Made by a program: the position numbers and the translations under genes. Shown piece after piece: positions 49,759 to 58,311 of a DNA stretch of 64,000 bases. Position 1 is the first letter of the stretch, and the number at the start of each line of letters is the position of its first letter. Below the pieces are notes generated by a model. It saw only the letters and a list, made by a program, of their open reading frames with translations. It was not told where the DNA came from and ran no database searches. The stretch comes from Chloracidobacterium thermophilum B (GTDB lineage Bacteria > Acidobacteriota > Blastocatellia > Chloracidobacteriales > Chloracidobacteriaceae): positions 186,001 to 250,000 of the forward strand of contig NC_016025.1 of assembly GCF_000226295.1 (NCBI RefSeq), read 5' to 3'.

Positions 49759-50295
49759 CTACCGCACGCTGCTTCCGACGGCCGGTGGGGCAAAGTGTTC
49801 GGCGTGCCAGCTTTCGGCAAACGGCCGCTCCCAGCGGCCGGCCCGCACTTCCCCCAGCGTACGGACGGTGCCATCAAACACAAGGGTGTCGGGCCGGATG
49901 ACGCCTTCCCGCACCAGTCGCCGGAAGGTGGGACGGTCAACGAGTTCGACACCATTCGGGCCGCGGTAGGCAATGTCGGCCGTGTCGGCCAACGGCACAC
50001 CAGCGCGGCCTACAGCCGCCTGTACGGCACGAAACATGCTGTCAATCGAGCAGCCCGAAACATCGTTGGCAGTTTCATCGGCAGCAACAAGGATGAAACG
50101 TCGGTTGCAGAGGGCGAAGCCACCACGTACCTGCTGGCCGTGCGACATCCAATCGGCGACAAAGGCTTTCAGACCGGCTTCGACCCGTGCGGCCAGGTCG
50201 TCTGTCAGAGGCACCGCCGTGGTGAATATCCAGACCCGCGACTGATCCGGCAGCGCCGCAAGGGATGATAGTTCCGTATTCGTTTTGACTGACAT
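49759..50295 (-). CDS. Conserved cytoplasmic protein with SGCSID motif
   Basis: A 178-aa protein from ATG 50295. The pattern VWIFTTAVPLTDDLAARVEA, FVADWMSHGQQVRGGFAL, FILVAADETANDVSGCSIDS belongs to a widespread family, often labelled ABC transporter ATPase without any ATPase motif. The CSID cysteine is the most constant feature. The C-terminal third (FRRLVREGVIRPDTLVFDGTV) resembles a short linker domain. The function is unknown. Confidence 0.7.
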   Translation of the reverse strand: MSVKTNTELSSLAALPDQSRVWIFTTAVPLTDDLAARVEAGLKAFVADWMSHGQQVRGGFALCNRRFILVAADETANDVSGCSIDSMFRAVQAAVGRAGVPLADTADIAYRGPNGVELVDRPTFRRLVREGVIRPDTLVFDGTVRTLGEVRAGRWERPFAESWHAEHFAPPAVGSSVR

Positions 50296-50699
50296 AGGTG
50301 CTTTCCTTGAAACGGCATTGGGATGAGGTTGCCAGTGACACTCTACCATGCCGATGTGGCTGCCCTGTGCCTGGCATCCGGTGTCAACTTCCCACACTGG
50401 CTTTCTGGCTGGGGCGTATCCCGGAAAACAATTTTCAGAAAAACTGTCGCCGACCGTTGCTTTTCCCAGCCACGCCCCCTATGATGGAGGCAGTGTACAC
50501 CTTCTCTTGCTCATCAACGGTGACGTGCCTCGTTTCGGATAGTGTGTTGGGCGTGGCGGTTTCGGATAGTCAGAGATAGGAAGGTTTAGGTTACTACGAA
50601 ATCCGCCGCTTGCCGGTCAGCCGTGCGTCACTCTTTTGCACCGTTTCCAGAGTGCGTTTCCGGCGTGGGTTTCTTCATCCGAAAGAGGAAAACGCATCC
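50296..50699. other. 404-base intergenic region before the RRM gene, with a 12-bp direct repeat
   Basis: No gene is visible on either strand. GTTTCGGATAGT occurs twice (50532-50543 and 50559-50570, 27 bases apart). The stretch nearest the RRM gene may be a long 5' leader, as is common for cold-induced RNA-binding proteins, with GAGGAAA serving as ribosome site. Confidence 0.5.
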
Positions 50700-51038
50700 A
50701 TGAAGCTGTATGTTGGTAATTTGAGTTTTCAGACCACAAGTGAGGACTTGCGCGACCACTTCTCAAAGGCTGGGACAGTGGAATCGGCGCAGGTCGTCGA
50801 AGACCGTGACACGAACCGTTCACGTGGCTTTGGTTTTGTCGAGTTCACCTCAACCGAAGATGGCAATCGGGCCATTGAGATGTTCCACGGCACTGAGTTC
50901 AACGGACGGACGCTGACAGTCAACGAAGCCCGCCCGCGTGAAGAGCGGAATGGCGGCTATGGCGGCGGCAACCGGCGCGGTGGTTACAACGGTGGCGGCC
51001 GGCGCGGTGGCGGCGGTTACGGCCGTGGCGGCTGGTAA
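50700..51038 (+). CDS. Single-RRM glycine-rich RNA-binding protein
   Basis: A 112-aa protein. Residues 1-80 form one RRM with RNP2 (LYVGNLSF) and RNP1 (RGFGFVEF). The tail after ARPREER is Gly/Arg-rich with repeats such as GGGRRGGGGYGRGGW. This is the bacterial Rbp type found in cyanobacteria and others, which binds single-stranded RNA, often in response to cold. Remnants of its last codons occur downstream of every secreted-protein gene in the array, so this gene lies at the root of the duplication. Confidence 0.94.
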   Translation: MKLYVGNLSFQTTSEDLRDHFSKAGTVESAQVVEDRDTNRSRGFGFVEFTSTEDGNRAIEMFHGTEFNGRTLTVNEARPREERNGGYGGGNRRGGYNGGGRRGGGGYGRGGW

Positions 51039-51081
51039 GCACCACACCGGGCGCTGAATACGCCCAAAGCCAAAAATCTAC

Positions 51082-51111
51082 GGGACGTGCCCTTGCGGGT
51101 GCGTCCCTTTT
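51082..51111 (+). terminator. Terminator of the RRM gene
   Basis: GGGACGTGCCC (51082-51092) pairs, with two G-U wobbles, with GGGTGCGTCCC (51097-51107), followed by TTTT. Related copies occur at 53013, 54996, 56966 and 59944, one after each secreted-protein gene. Confidence 0.8.
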
Positions 51112-51184
51112 CATTTGGTGCTTCGTTTGGGCAACGTGCCGTCGCCCTTACTCCGGGCCCGAAGCTGGCGGGTCGCAGACCGTT

Positions 51185-51271
51185 CAGGCCGGGAAAACAG
51201 ATAGCCCGGCGGTTGCCTGGCGGCGCAGCCGGCCGTTTGGCCAGTTTCGTCAGGCGGATAGGTGAAGTCAT
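51185..51271 (-). pseudogene. selD 5' stub, copy 1
   Basis: The minus strand reads MTSPIRLTKLAKR, as in intact selD, then shifts frame and stops matching near 51185 where RRM-flank sequence begins. The junction is the same as in the other two stubs. It cannot make a functional protein. Confidence 0.8.
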
Positions 51272-51320
51272 AACGGATTGGCAAAAAAACTGAAAAAAAC
51301 TGAAAAAACCTGAAGCCTTG

Positions 51321-51349
51321 TTGACCCTGCCAAAGGTGGTGATTAGATC
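51321..51349 (+). promoter_or_regulatory. Sigma-70-type promoter of secreted paralogue 1
   Basis: TTGACC (51321-51326), a 17-base spacer and TAGATC (51344-51349) lie 38 bases before the gene start. The same element stands before paralogues 2 and 4 and in altered form before 3. Confidence 0.6.
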
Positions 51350-51387
51350 GAAACAGGTTTTCTCCAATTCAGAAGGAGGTCAATCCG

Positions 51388-52878
51388 ATGTTGAAGGTGA
51401 CCGGAAAACACCGCTGTGTCGCCGGGGTTGTGGCCCTTGTGGTTGTTGTGCTGATGCTTGTGGTGCCGCCCGGTTTCAGCACCAACGCGCAGGTGGAGCG
51501 TCCGTCTGACCGGAAGGCGTCCGGCTTCGTCCATGAGCCGCAGCTTTACCGCACGCTGTTTCACACGGTTTTTCTGCTCAACGAGCAGGCGGAGGAAGCG
51601 GAACGGGCTGGACGGACGGATGTGGCGCAGGCGTTGCGGCGCGCGTTCAAACAGGAAGCGGGCCTGGAGGTGGAGCAGGGGGTGGTCCTCGACCGGTTGG
51701 CGGCAGCGTGTGAGCAGGCGGTGCGGGCGGTGGATGCACGGGCGCGGGCAATTCTGGCGGCGCGGCGGGCGAACTATCCTGATGGGAAGCTGGGGGCGGG
51801 ACAGCCGCCGCTGCCGCCGTCAGCGGAACTGTTCGCATTGCAGCGGGAGCGGGAGGCGGTGGTGCTGCGTTACCGTGACCAGTTGCAGGAAGCCTTTGGG
51901 CGGAGTGTGTGGGAGCGGTTTGAGCGGTGGGTACTGATGCCTCTTGACGCCGGGCTGAGAGCTGGCGGTGCTCAAAGGTACGAGCCAGTTGAGGACGGTT
52001 CTGTTGAGTACAGTTCTGAAACGGGTAACCTGCCGACGCAGGCGGGAGAGTCCATTGTCACCGGCTCGGTGCTCATCAGCTACGACCCTGAGACGAACCT
52101 TGTGACGGGCGTGGCCACGACTGAACTCGATTACGCAGCGCAGGATTGGTATGTGGGGCAGGTGGCGTGCAGCCTCCGCGACGGGGACGGAAACCGGCTG
52201 GTGAGCCAGAGTGCCTATGACACCGACGAGGATGGGGTAGTGTCGGTCATCGTGCAGACGGTGGGGCAGGCCGGGATGGCATACTCGGCAGAGGGCAGCT
52301 ACAAGTTGAGGCTGGTTGTTCAGGACACAATTGGTCGTTATCTTGACTACTGGGACTATCCGGCTGGGGTTTCGGCCGGCACTGGAATCCTTGGGTACTA
52401 TGCCTGGTATCGTGGGCGTGGTCCACTCCAATGGAGACCGACGTGGAACAGGTTTCTGGGGAGACTGACAGCCCCCCTTCAAAGGGCTTTGGTTCTTTCC
52501 GGGAATCCGAGGTTTACGGCGAATCCCATTACTGCAGCCACTGATCACACCCATGTTGACGTGGACGTTGAAGTCAGGACAGCAGCAGATGTGATTCAGC
52601 CTGGGGATTTTGCGGTACTGGCCATCAGCGTATCGTCAAAACCGCCGGGGGCCTCTGTGAACTTTATTTCGGGGACAAATGTCAACGTTCCACTGAACAT
52701 AGCCGACCTGAGTACCGGAAGATTCACGCTTTCCGTGAGCAAACCCGGGCAGTACCGATTCGGGGTGTCAGTTGTTGATGTCAGGCGACCCGACGGACAG
52801 GGTGGCTCCTACAGTATTCTCAACAGGGTCACAGTTAATGCTGGGGCTGTGACTGACCCGCCGTTGACGGCAAACTAG
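51388..52878 (+). CDS. Secreted tandem-array protein, paralogue 1 (divergent)
   Basis: A 496-aa exported protein of no family I know. AGAAGGAGGT lies just before the ATG. Residues 10-35 are a signal peptide or anchor. Residues 40-180 are a helical Ala/Glu-rich domain, (EQAEEAERAGRTDVAQALRR), shared with all paralogues. Next come a beta-sandwich-like domain (VLISYDPETNLVTGVATTEL), an acidic DTDEDGVVSV loop that could bind calcium, and a C-terminal Ig-like region with VVDVRRPDGQGGS. It lacks the CCGCCYL cysteine cluster of the other three, and the roughly 100-base leader between promoter and gene is deleted. Confidence 0.8.
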   Translation: MLKVTGKHRCVAGVVALVVVVLMLVVPPGFSTNAQVERPSDRKASGFVHEPQLYRTLFHTVFLLNEQAEEAERAGRTDVAQALRRAFKQEAGLEVEQGVVLDRLAAACEQAVRAVDARARAILAARRANYPDGKLGAGQPPLPPSAELFALQREREAVVLRYRDQLQEAFGRSVWERFERWVLMPLDAGLRAGGAQRYEPVEDGSVEYSSETGNLPTQAGESIVTGSVLISYDPETNLVTGVATTELDYAAQDWYVGQVACSLRDGDGNRLVSQSAYDTDEDGVVSVIVQTVGQAGMAYSAEGSYKLRLVVQDTIGRYLDYWDYPAGVSAGTGILGYYAWYRGRGPLQWRPTWNRFLGRLTAPLQRALVLSGNPRFTANPITAATDHTHVDVDVEVRTAADVIQPGDFAVLAISVSSKPPGASVNFISGTNVNVPLNIADLSTGRFTLSVSKPGQYRFGVSVVDVRRPDGQGGSYSILNRVTVNAGAVTDPPLTAN

Positions 52879-52901
52879 CCTCACCCAGACTTTGCCCCAT
52901 C

Positions 52902-53044
52902 TGAAGCCCACCCCGCGTGAAGAGCAGAGCGGCAGCTATGGTGGCGGCAACCGTCGTGGCGGCTGGTAAGCACCACACCGGGCGCTGAATGCGCCCAAAG
53001 CCAAAAATCTGTGGGACGCGCCCTTTGCCGGGTGCGTCCCTTTT
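52902..53044 (+). repeat. RRM-gene tail and terminator remnant after paralogue 1
   Basis: The sequence encodes PREEQSGSYGGGNRRGGW then stop (52967-52969), clearly the C-terminus of the RRM protein with its inner Gly repeats lost. The duplicated terminator follows at 53013-53044. It has no start codon. Confidence 0.88.
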
Positions 53045-53114
53045 CATTTGGTGCTTCGTTTGGGCAACGTGCCGTCGCCCGTACTTTAGGCCCGAGGCTG
53101 GCGGGTCGCAGGCT

Positions 53115-53205
53115 GTCCCGGCCAGGAAAACAGATAGCCCGGCAGTTGCCTGGCAGCGCAACCGGCCCGCTTGGCCAGCTTGGTCAGGCGAATGGGAAAG
53201 GTCAT
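53115..53205 (-). pseudogene. selD 5' stub, copy 2
   Basis: The minus strand from 53205 reads MTFPIRLTKLAKRAGCAAR, then QLPGYLFS, before leaving selD at the shared junction. It is the best-preserved of the three stubs and keeps the active-site Cys, but not the Lys (Arg instead). Confidence 0.82.
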
Positions 53206-53244
53206 GACGGATTTTCAAAAAGACAGAAAAAACCTGAAGTCTTG

Positions 53245-53273
53245 TTGACGCTGCCAAAGGTGGTGGTTAGGTT
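53245..53273 (+). promoter_or_regulatory. Promoter of secreted paralogue 2
   Basis: TTGACG (53245-53250), 17 bases, TAGGTT (53268-53273). It lies about 130 bases before the start, with the sigma-gene-like leader between. Confidence 0.55.
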
Positions 53274-53403
53274 GAAACAGGTTTTCTCCAAAGCACAACG
53301 TCAGCCGGCGGGTGTACTGGTTTCGGGAGTCACGGCACCGGTTGTGAAGGGTGCCTCCCTGCTGACGGAAAGGCCATCACGCTTTCAGAAGGAGGTCAAT
53401 CCG

Positions 53404-54903
53404 ATGTTGAAGGTGACCGGAAAACACCGCTGTGTCGCCGGGGTTGTGGCCCTTGTGGTTGTTGTGCTGATGCTGGGGGTGCCGCCCGGCTTCAGCACCA
53501 ACGCGCAGGTGGAGCGTCCGTCTGACCGGAAGGCATCCGGCTTCGTCCATGAGCCGCAGCTTTACCGCACGCTGTTTCACACGGTTTTTCTGCTCAACGA
53601 GCAGGCGGAGGAAGCGGAACGGGCTGGGCGGACGGAGGCGGCGCAGGCGTTGCGGCGCGCGTTCAAACAGGAAGCGGGCCTGGAGGTGGAGCAGGGGGTG
53701 GTCCTCGACCGGTTGGCGGCAGCGTGTGAGCAGGCGGTGCGGGCGGTGGATGCACGGGCGCGGGTAATCCTTGCGGCGCGGCGGGCGAACTATCCTGACG
53801 GGAAGCTGCGGGCGGGACAGCAGCCGCTGCCGCCATCAGCGGAACTGTTCGCATTGCAGCGGGAGCGGGAGGCGGTGGTGCTGCGTTACCGTGACCGGTT
53901 GCGGGCAGCCTTTGGGCCGCGGGCGTGGGAGGAGTTTGAGCAGCGGGTTCTGCTGCCTTTTGCCGCCGGGCTGAGCGCAGGCGGTACTCAGAGGCACCAG
54001 CCGGTTGAGGACGGTTCTGGAACGGGCAACCTGACGACACAGGCGGGAGAGTCTATTGTCACCGGCTCGGTGCTCATCAGCTACGACCCTGAGACGAACC
54101 TTGTGACGGGGGTGGCCACGACTGAACTCGATTACGCAGCGCAGGACTGGTATATGGGGCGGGTGACGTGCAGCCTTCGCGACGGGAACGGAAACCCGCT
54201 GGCGAGCCAGAGTGCCGAGGACACCGACGGCGATGGGACGGTGTCGGTCATCGTGAAGATGGTGGGGCAGGAGGGGCTGACGACCTACGGGGCGCGCGGG
54301 GAGTACAGCCTACGGCTGGATATTTATGATCCTTTCTGTGGGTGCTGTGGTTGTTACCTTGACCCCTGGAACTTTCAGCGGGCGCTGCTGGGCGGTTGGG
54401 GCTGGGGGCCTTGGTACTGCACGGTATTTTCGGGGCACGGTCCGTTTCGCACGATGCGGTCGGGTACGCTGTTTCTGGGAGGAAGGGATGTCACCTTTCA
54501 GGTAAAACCGCTGGTCGCTGTCAGGCAGCTAAGGTTTACCAAAAATCCCATCAGGGCCACCTTTGACTCCACCGATCTTGATGTGACTGTTAGGGCCTCA
54601 CGGGCAGGGCTTCAGGATAGGGATTTTGCGGTCTTGGAAGTCAATCTCATCACTGGACCAAGCAACCCACAAGTCAGTTTTGCCTACCCACCGGGAGTAA
54701 CGGACGACGTTGAATTGGTGCCAGGAGGTTATACCGACGCGAGGTTCACTATTCTCTCAATCGCACCACCTGGGAATTATTTGCTTGAGGTAAGAATCAT
54801 AGATGTCAGGCGACCCGATGGGCAGGGTGGTTCGGACAGCATCGCGGATAGGGTTATTATCGGTAGCCCAGTGGAGATCACCTTGACCGTAACGGAACCG
54901 TGA
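53404..54903 (+). CDS. Secreted tandem-array protein, paralogue 2
   Basis: A 499-aa protein with the family plan: signal segment, helical domain, sandwich domain with DTDGDGTVSVIV (a DxDxDG-type calcium loop), then the cysteine cluster FCGCCGCYLDPWNFQ, a Trp/Gly-rich stretch and a C-terminal Ig-like segment ending IIDVRRPDGQGGSDS. The first 395 or so residues equal paralogue 3 almost exactly. About 45 residues near 415-460 differ strongly, then identity returns. The ATG has the same AGAAGGAGGT site as its sisters; the frame is open further upstream, but that part reads through the selD stub and leader. Confidence 0.82.
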   Translation: MLKVTGKHRCVAGVVALVVVVLMLGVPPGFSTNAQVERPSDRKASGFVHEPQLYRTLFHTVFLLNEQAEEAERAGRTEAAQALRRAFKQEAGLEVEQGVVLDRLAAACEQAVRAVDARARVILAARRANYPDGKLRAGQQPLPPSAELFALQREREAVVLRYRDRLRAAFGPRAWEEFEQRVLLPFAAGLSAGGTQRHQPVEDGSGTGNLTTQAGESIVTGSVLISYDPETNLVTGVATTELDYAAQDWYMGRVTCSLRDGNGNPLASQSAEDTDGDGTVSVIVKMVGQEGLTTYGARGEYSLRLDIYDPFCGCCGCYLDPWNFQRALLGGWGWGPWYCTVFSGHGPFRTMRSGTLFLGGRDVTFQVKPLVAVRQLRFTKNPIRATFDSTDLDVTVRASRAGLQDRDFAVLEVNLITGPSNPQVSFAYPPGVTDDVELVPGGYTDARFTILSIAPPGNYLLEVRIIDVRRPDGQGGSDSIADRVIIGSPVEITLTVTEP

Positions 54904-55025
54904 AGAGCAGAGTAGCGGCTATGGTGGCGGCAACCGTCGTGGCGGCTGGTAAGCATCGCACCGGGCGCTGAATACGCCCAAAGCCAAAAATCTGTGGGAC
55001 GCGCCCTCGCGGGTGCGTCCCTTTT
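54901..55025 (+). repeat. RRM-gene tail and terminator remnant after paralogue 2
   Basis: The RRM tail (REEQSSGYGGGNRRGGW, stop 54950-54952) begins directly at the stop codon of the secreted gene, followed by the duplicated terminator at 54996-55025. Confidence 0.88.
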
Positions 55026-55094
55026 CATTTGGTGCTTCATTGGTGCAACGTGCCGTCGCCCGTACCCCGGGCCTGGGGCTGGCAGGTCGCATGC

Positions 55095-55158
55095 CGTTCC
55101 GGCCGGGAAGACAGGCAGCCCGTTTGGCCAGCCCGGTCAGGCGAATGGGGAAGGTCAT
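55095..55158 (-). pseudogene. selD 5' stub, copy 3
   Basis: The minus strand from 55158 reads MTFPIRLTGLAKRAACLPGR and then RRM-flank sequence. It is shorter than the other stubs through further small deletions. Confidence 0.72.
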
Positions 55159-55197
55159 GACGGATTGGCAAAAAGACAGGAAAAACCTGAAGCCTTG

Positions 55198-55226
55198 TTG
55201 ACATTGCCAAAGGTGTTATTGATTCT
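55198..55226 (+). promoter_or_regulatory. Degenerate promoter of secreted paralogue 3
   Basis: TTGACA (55198-55203) is a perfect -35, but the -10 position holds GATTCT instead of TAGATT. Expression may be lower or start elsewhere. Confidence 0.4.
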
Positions 55227-55357
55227 GAAACAGCTTCTCCCGGAAGTGCAATGTTGGCGGGCAGGTATGCCTGGTTTCGGGAGTCACGGCGCCGGTTATG
55301 AAGGGTGCCTCCCTGCTGACGGAAAGGCCATCACGCTTTCAGAAGGAGGTCAATCCG

Positions 55358-56845
55358 ATGTTGAAGGTGACCGGAAAACACCGCTGTGTCGCCGGGGTTG
55401 TGGCCCTTGTGGTTGTTGTGCTGATGCTGGGGGTGCCGCCCGGCTTCAGCACCAACGCGCAGGTGGAGCGTCCGTCTGACCGGAAGGCATCCGGCTTCGT
55501 CCATGAGCCGCAGCTTTACCGCACGCTGTTTCACACGGTTTTTCTGCTCAACGAGCAGGCGGAGGAAGCGGAACGGGCTGGGCGGACGGAGGCGGCGCAG
55601 GCGTTGCGGCGCGCGTTCAAACAGGAAGCGGGCCTGGAGGTGGAGCAGGGGGTGGTCCTCGACCGGTTGGCGGCAGCGTGTGAGCAGGCGGTGCGGGCGG
55701 TGGATGCACGGGCGCGGGTAATCCTTGCGGCGCGGCGGGCGAACTATCCTGACGGGAAGCTGCGGGCGGGACAGCAGCCGCTGCCGCCATCAGCGGAACT
55801 GTTCGCATTGCAGCGGGAGCGGGAGGCGGTGGTGCTGCGTTACCGTGACCGGTTGCGGGCAGCCTTTGGGCCGCGGGCGTGGGAGGAGTTTGAGCAGCGG
55901 GTTCTGCTGCCTTTTGCCGCCGGGCTGAGCGCAGGCGGTACTCAGAGGCACCAGCCGGTTGAGGACGGTTCTGGAACGGGCAACCTGACGACACAGGCGG
56001 GAGAGTCTATTGTCACCGGCTCGGTGCTCATCAGCTACGACCCTGAGACGAACCTTGTGACGGGGGTGGCCACGACTGAACTCGATTACGCAGCGCAGGA
56101 CTGGTATATGGGGCGGGTGACGTGCAGCCTTCGCGACGGGAACGGAAACCCGCTGGCGAGCCAGAGTGCCGAGGACACCGACGGCGATGGGACGGTGTCG
56201 GTCATCGTGCAGATGGTGGGGCAGGAGGGGCTGACGACCTACGGGGCGCGCGGGGAGTACAGCCTACGGCTGGATATTTATGATCCTTTCTGTGGGTGCT
56301 GTGGTTGTTACCTTGACCCCTGGAACTTTCAGCGGGCGCTGCTGGGCGGTTGGGGCTGGGGGCCTTGGTACTGCACGGTATTTTCGGGGCACGGTCCGTT
56401 TCGCACGATGCGGTCAGGTACGCTGTTTCTGGGAGCAAGGGATGTCACCTTCCAGGTAAAACCGCTGGTCGCTATCAGGAGGCTGAGGTTTACCAAAAAT
56501 CCCATCAAGGTCAACATTGACTCCACCGATCTTGATGTGACTGTTAGGGCCTCACTGGCAGGGCTTCAGTCTGAGGATTTTGCGGTCTTGGAAGTCAATA
56601 TCTTGGATCGACCAAGCGAAGGACACCTCACTTTTGGCGACCGAATAATCGGCGTTCGATTGGTGCCGGGAGACATTACCACGAAGATGTTCAACATTGT
56701 CTCAAGCAATAGGGCCGGGAACTATGTGCTTGAGGTAAGAATCATAGATGTCAGGCGACCCGACGGGCAGGGTGGTTCGGACAGCATCATGGATAGGGTT
56801 ATTATCGGTAGCCCAGTGGAGATCACCTTGACAGTAACGGATTAG
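55358..56845 (+). CDS. Secreted tandem-array protein, paralogue 3
   Basis: A 495-aa protein. DNA identity to paralogue 2 is near complete from about 90 bases before the ATG to near 56500, covering the signal, helical, calcium-loop and CCGCC regions. From about 56597 to 56730 the sequences diverge (VNILDRPSEGHLTFGDRIIG here), then match again through IIDVRRPDGQGGSDS to the end. Recent duplication or gene conversion with one excluded patch would produce this. The function is unknown; the patch could be a ligand-contact loop. Confidence 0.82.
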   Translation: MLKVTGKHRCVAGVVALVVVVLMLGVPPGFSTNAQVERPSDRKASGFVHEPQLYRTLFHTVFLLNEQAEEAERAGRTEAAQALRRAFKQEAGLEVEQGVVLDRLAAACEQAVRAVDARARVILAARRANYPDGKLRAGQQPLPPSAELFALQREREAVVLRYRDRLRAAFGPRAWEEFEQRVLLPFAAGLSAGGTQRHQPVEDGSGTGNLTTQAGESIVTGSVLISYDPETNLVTGVATTELDYAAQDWYMGRVTCSLRDGNGNPLASQSAEDTDGDGTVSVIVQMVGQEGLTTYGARGEYSLRLDIYDPFCGCCGCYLDPWNFQRALLGGWGWGPWYCTVFSGHGPFRTMRSGTLFLGARDVTFQVKPLVAIRRLRFTKNPIKVNIDSTDLDVTVRASLAGLQSEDFAVLEVNILDRPSEGHLTFGDRIIGVRLVPGDITTKMFNIVSSNRAGNYVLEVRIIDVRRPDGQGGSDSIMDRVIIGSPVEITLTVTD

Positions 56846-56868
56846 CTTCACCCGGCGTTGCCTGGCCT

Positions 56869-56996
56869 GAAGCCTGCCCGTGTGAAGAGCAGAGTAGCGG
56901 CTATGGCCGCGGCGGCTGGTAGTCACCGCACCGGGCGCTGAGTACGCCCAAAGCCAAAAATCTGTGGGACGCGCCCTTTGCCGGTGCGTCCCTTTT
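56869..56996 (+). repeat. RRM-gene tail and terminator remnant after paralogue 3
   Basis: The tail is shorter here (SSGYGRGGW, stop TAG at 56920-56922). The terminator copy at 56966-56996 now also lies 67 bases past the selD stop, facing it. Confidence 0.85.
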
Positions 56997-57062
56997 CGTT
57001 TGGTGCTTCATTGGTGCAACGTGCCGTCGCCCCGACCCTGAGCCAGGGCTTGATGCCGCGCA

Positions 57063-58112
57063 TTATGAGCGGTGGACGGTCAGCCGCCCTGGCGTCCCGG
57101 CTGCCAGGCGGCCGATCCGGGCGGCGCAGGGCGTCTGGCGGCGCTTCAGCTCTCTGACGAGGTCTTCTACTGTTTCCGGCGCAACGGCCAGCAGCAGACC
57201 GCCCGAAGTCTGCGCGTCGCACAGCAGCAGTTGGTCGGTTTCGGTCACTTCCGGCGCGTAGGTCGTCCAGTCCTGCAGGAAACGCCGGTTGGCATGCGTG
57301 CCGCCGGGAACGATGCCCTCCGCCGCATAGTGTCGCGCCGCCGCCAGGATGGGAACGTCCGTCAGGTCAACTTCTGCCGCGCAACCACTGGCATAAGCCA
57401 GATTGCGCAGGTGGCCCAGAAGCCCGAAGCCGGTGACATCCGTCGCTGCCCGGACGCCGACGGCGCAGGCGGCTTCGGCGGCCGCACGGTTGAGGATCCG
57501 CATCAGTTGGATGGCTTCACCGATGGCGCCCAGCGTGTCCACGTCGTTTTTGGCGGCCGTGGTGATGACGCCCACCCCGATGGGTTTGGTCAGTACCAGC
57601 CAGTCGCCCGGTCGTCCGGCGGCGTTGGTCAGCATCCGGTCGGGCGCAACTGTACCGACTACGGCCAGCCCGTAGATGGGTTCTTCGCTTTTGATCGTGT
57701 GACCGCCGACGATACTGACCCCGGCCGCTTCCGCCACGGCGGCTGCGCCGCGCAGGATGTCGCCGAGAACCTCCGGTGGCAGCCGGTCATCGGGAAAACC
57801 GACCAGGTTGAGCGCCACCCGTGGCGTGCCGCCCATGGCATACACGTCGCTGAGCGCATTGGCGGCGGCGATGGCTCCAAAGTCGGTTGGGTCGTCCACG
57901 ATGGGCGTGAAAAAGTCCGTTGTCAGCACGAGCGCCAGATCGTCGGTCAGCCGGTACACGGCGGCGTCATCGGCCGTGGCGCTGCCCACCAGCACCTGCG
58001 GATCGCGGAGCGGTGGAAGCTGTCCCAGCAGGGAAAACAGGTAGCCCGGTGGTTGCTTGGCGGCACAACCGGCCCGCTTGGCCAGTTTCGTCAGGCGGAT
58101 AGGTGAAGTCAT
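57063..58112 (-). CDS. selD: Selenide, water dikinase (selenophosphate synthetase)
   Basis: A 349-aa enzyme that makes selenophosphate from selenide and ATP, for selenocysteine and selenouridine synthesis. The start at 58112 gives IRLTKLAKRAGCAAKQPPG, with the active Cys and Lys. Other marks are DDAAVYRL, TTDFFTPIVDDPTDFGAIAA, NALSDVYAMGG, GGHTIKSEEPIYGLAV and DVTGFGLLGHLRNLA. No selA, selB or selenoprotein gene is in the window. It is the only complete copy among four partial duplicates and is divergent from paralogue 4. Confidence 0.95.
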   Translation of the reverse strand: MTSPIRLTKLAKRAGCAAKQPPGYLFSLLGQLPPLRDPQVLVGSATADDAAVYRLTDDLALVLTTDFFTPIVDDPTDFGAIAAANALSDVYAMGGTPRVALNLVGFPDDRLPPEVLGDILRGAAAVAEAAGVSIVGGHTIKSEEPIYGLAVVGTVAPDRMLTNAAGRPGDWLVLTKPIGVGVITTAAKNDVDTLGAIGEAIQLMRILNRAAAEAACAVGVRAATDVTGFGLLGHLRNLAYASGCAAEVDLTDVPILAAARHYAAEGIVPGGTHANRRFLQDWTTYAPEVTETDQLLLCDAQTSGGLLLAVAPETVEDLVRELKRRQTPCAARIGRLAAGTPGRLTVHRS

Positions 58113-58151
58113 AACGGATTGGCAAAAAAACTGAAAAAAACTGAAGCCTTG

Positions 58152-58180
58152 TTGACCCTGCCAAAGGTGGTGATTAGATT
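58152..58180 (+). promoter_or_regulatory. Promoter of secreted paralogue 4
   Basis: TTGACC (58152-58157), 17-base spacer, TAGATT (58175-58180), the best match in the array. It lies in the divergent region between selD and the gene, probably the ancestral arrangement. Confidence 0.6.
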
Positions 58181-58311
58181 GAAACAAGTTTTCTCCAAAG
58201 TACAACGTCAACCGGCGGGTGCACCTGGTTTCGGGAGTCACGGCGCAGGTTGTGAAGGGTGCCTCCCTGCTGACGGAAAGGCCATCACGCTTTCAGAAGG
58301 AGGTCAATCCG

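Noticed and set aside
53011-53403. N-terminal extension of secreted paralogue 2 (frame open from 53011)
   Set aside because: It would translate the terminator, selD stub and promoter region. The strong ribosome site and conserved start at 53404 decide the gene start.
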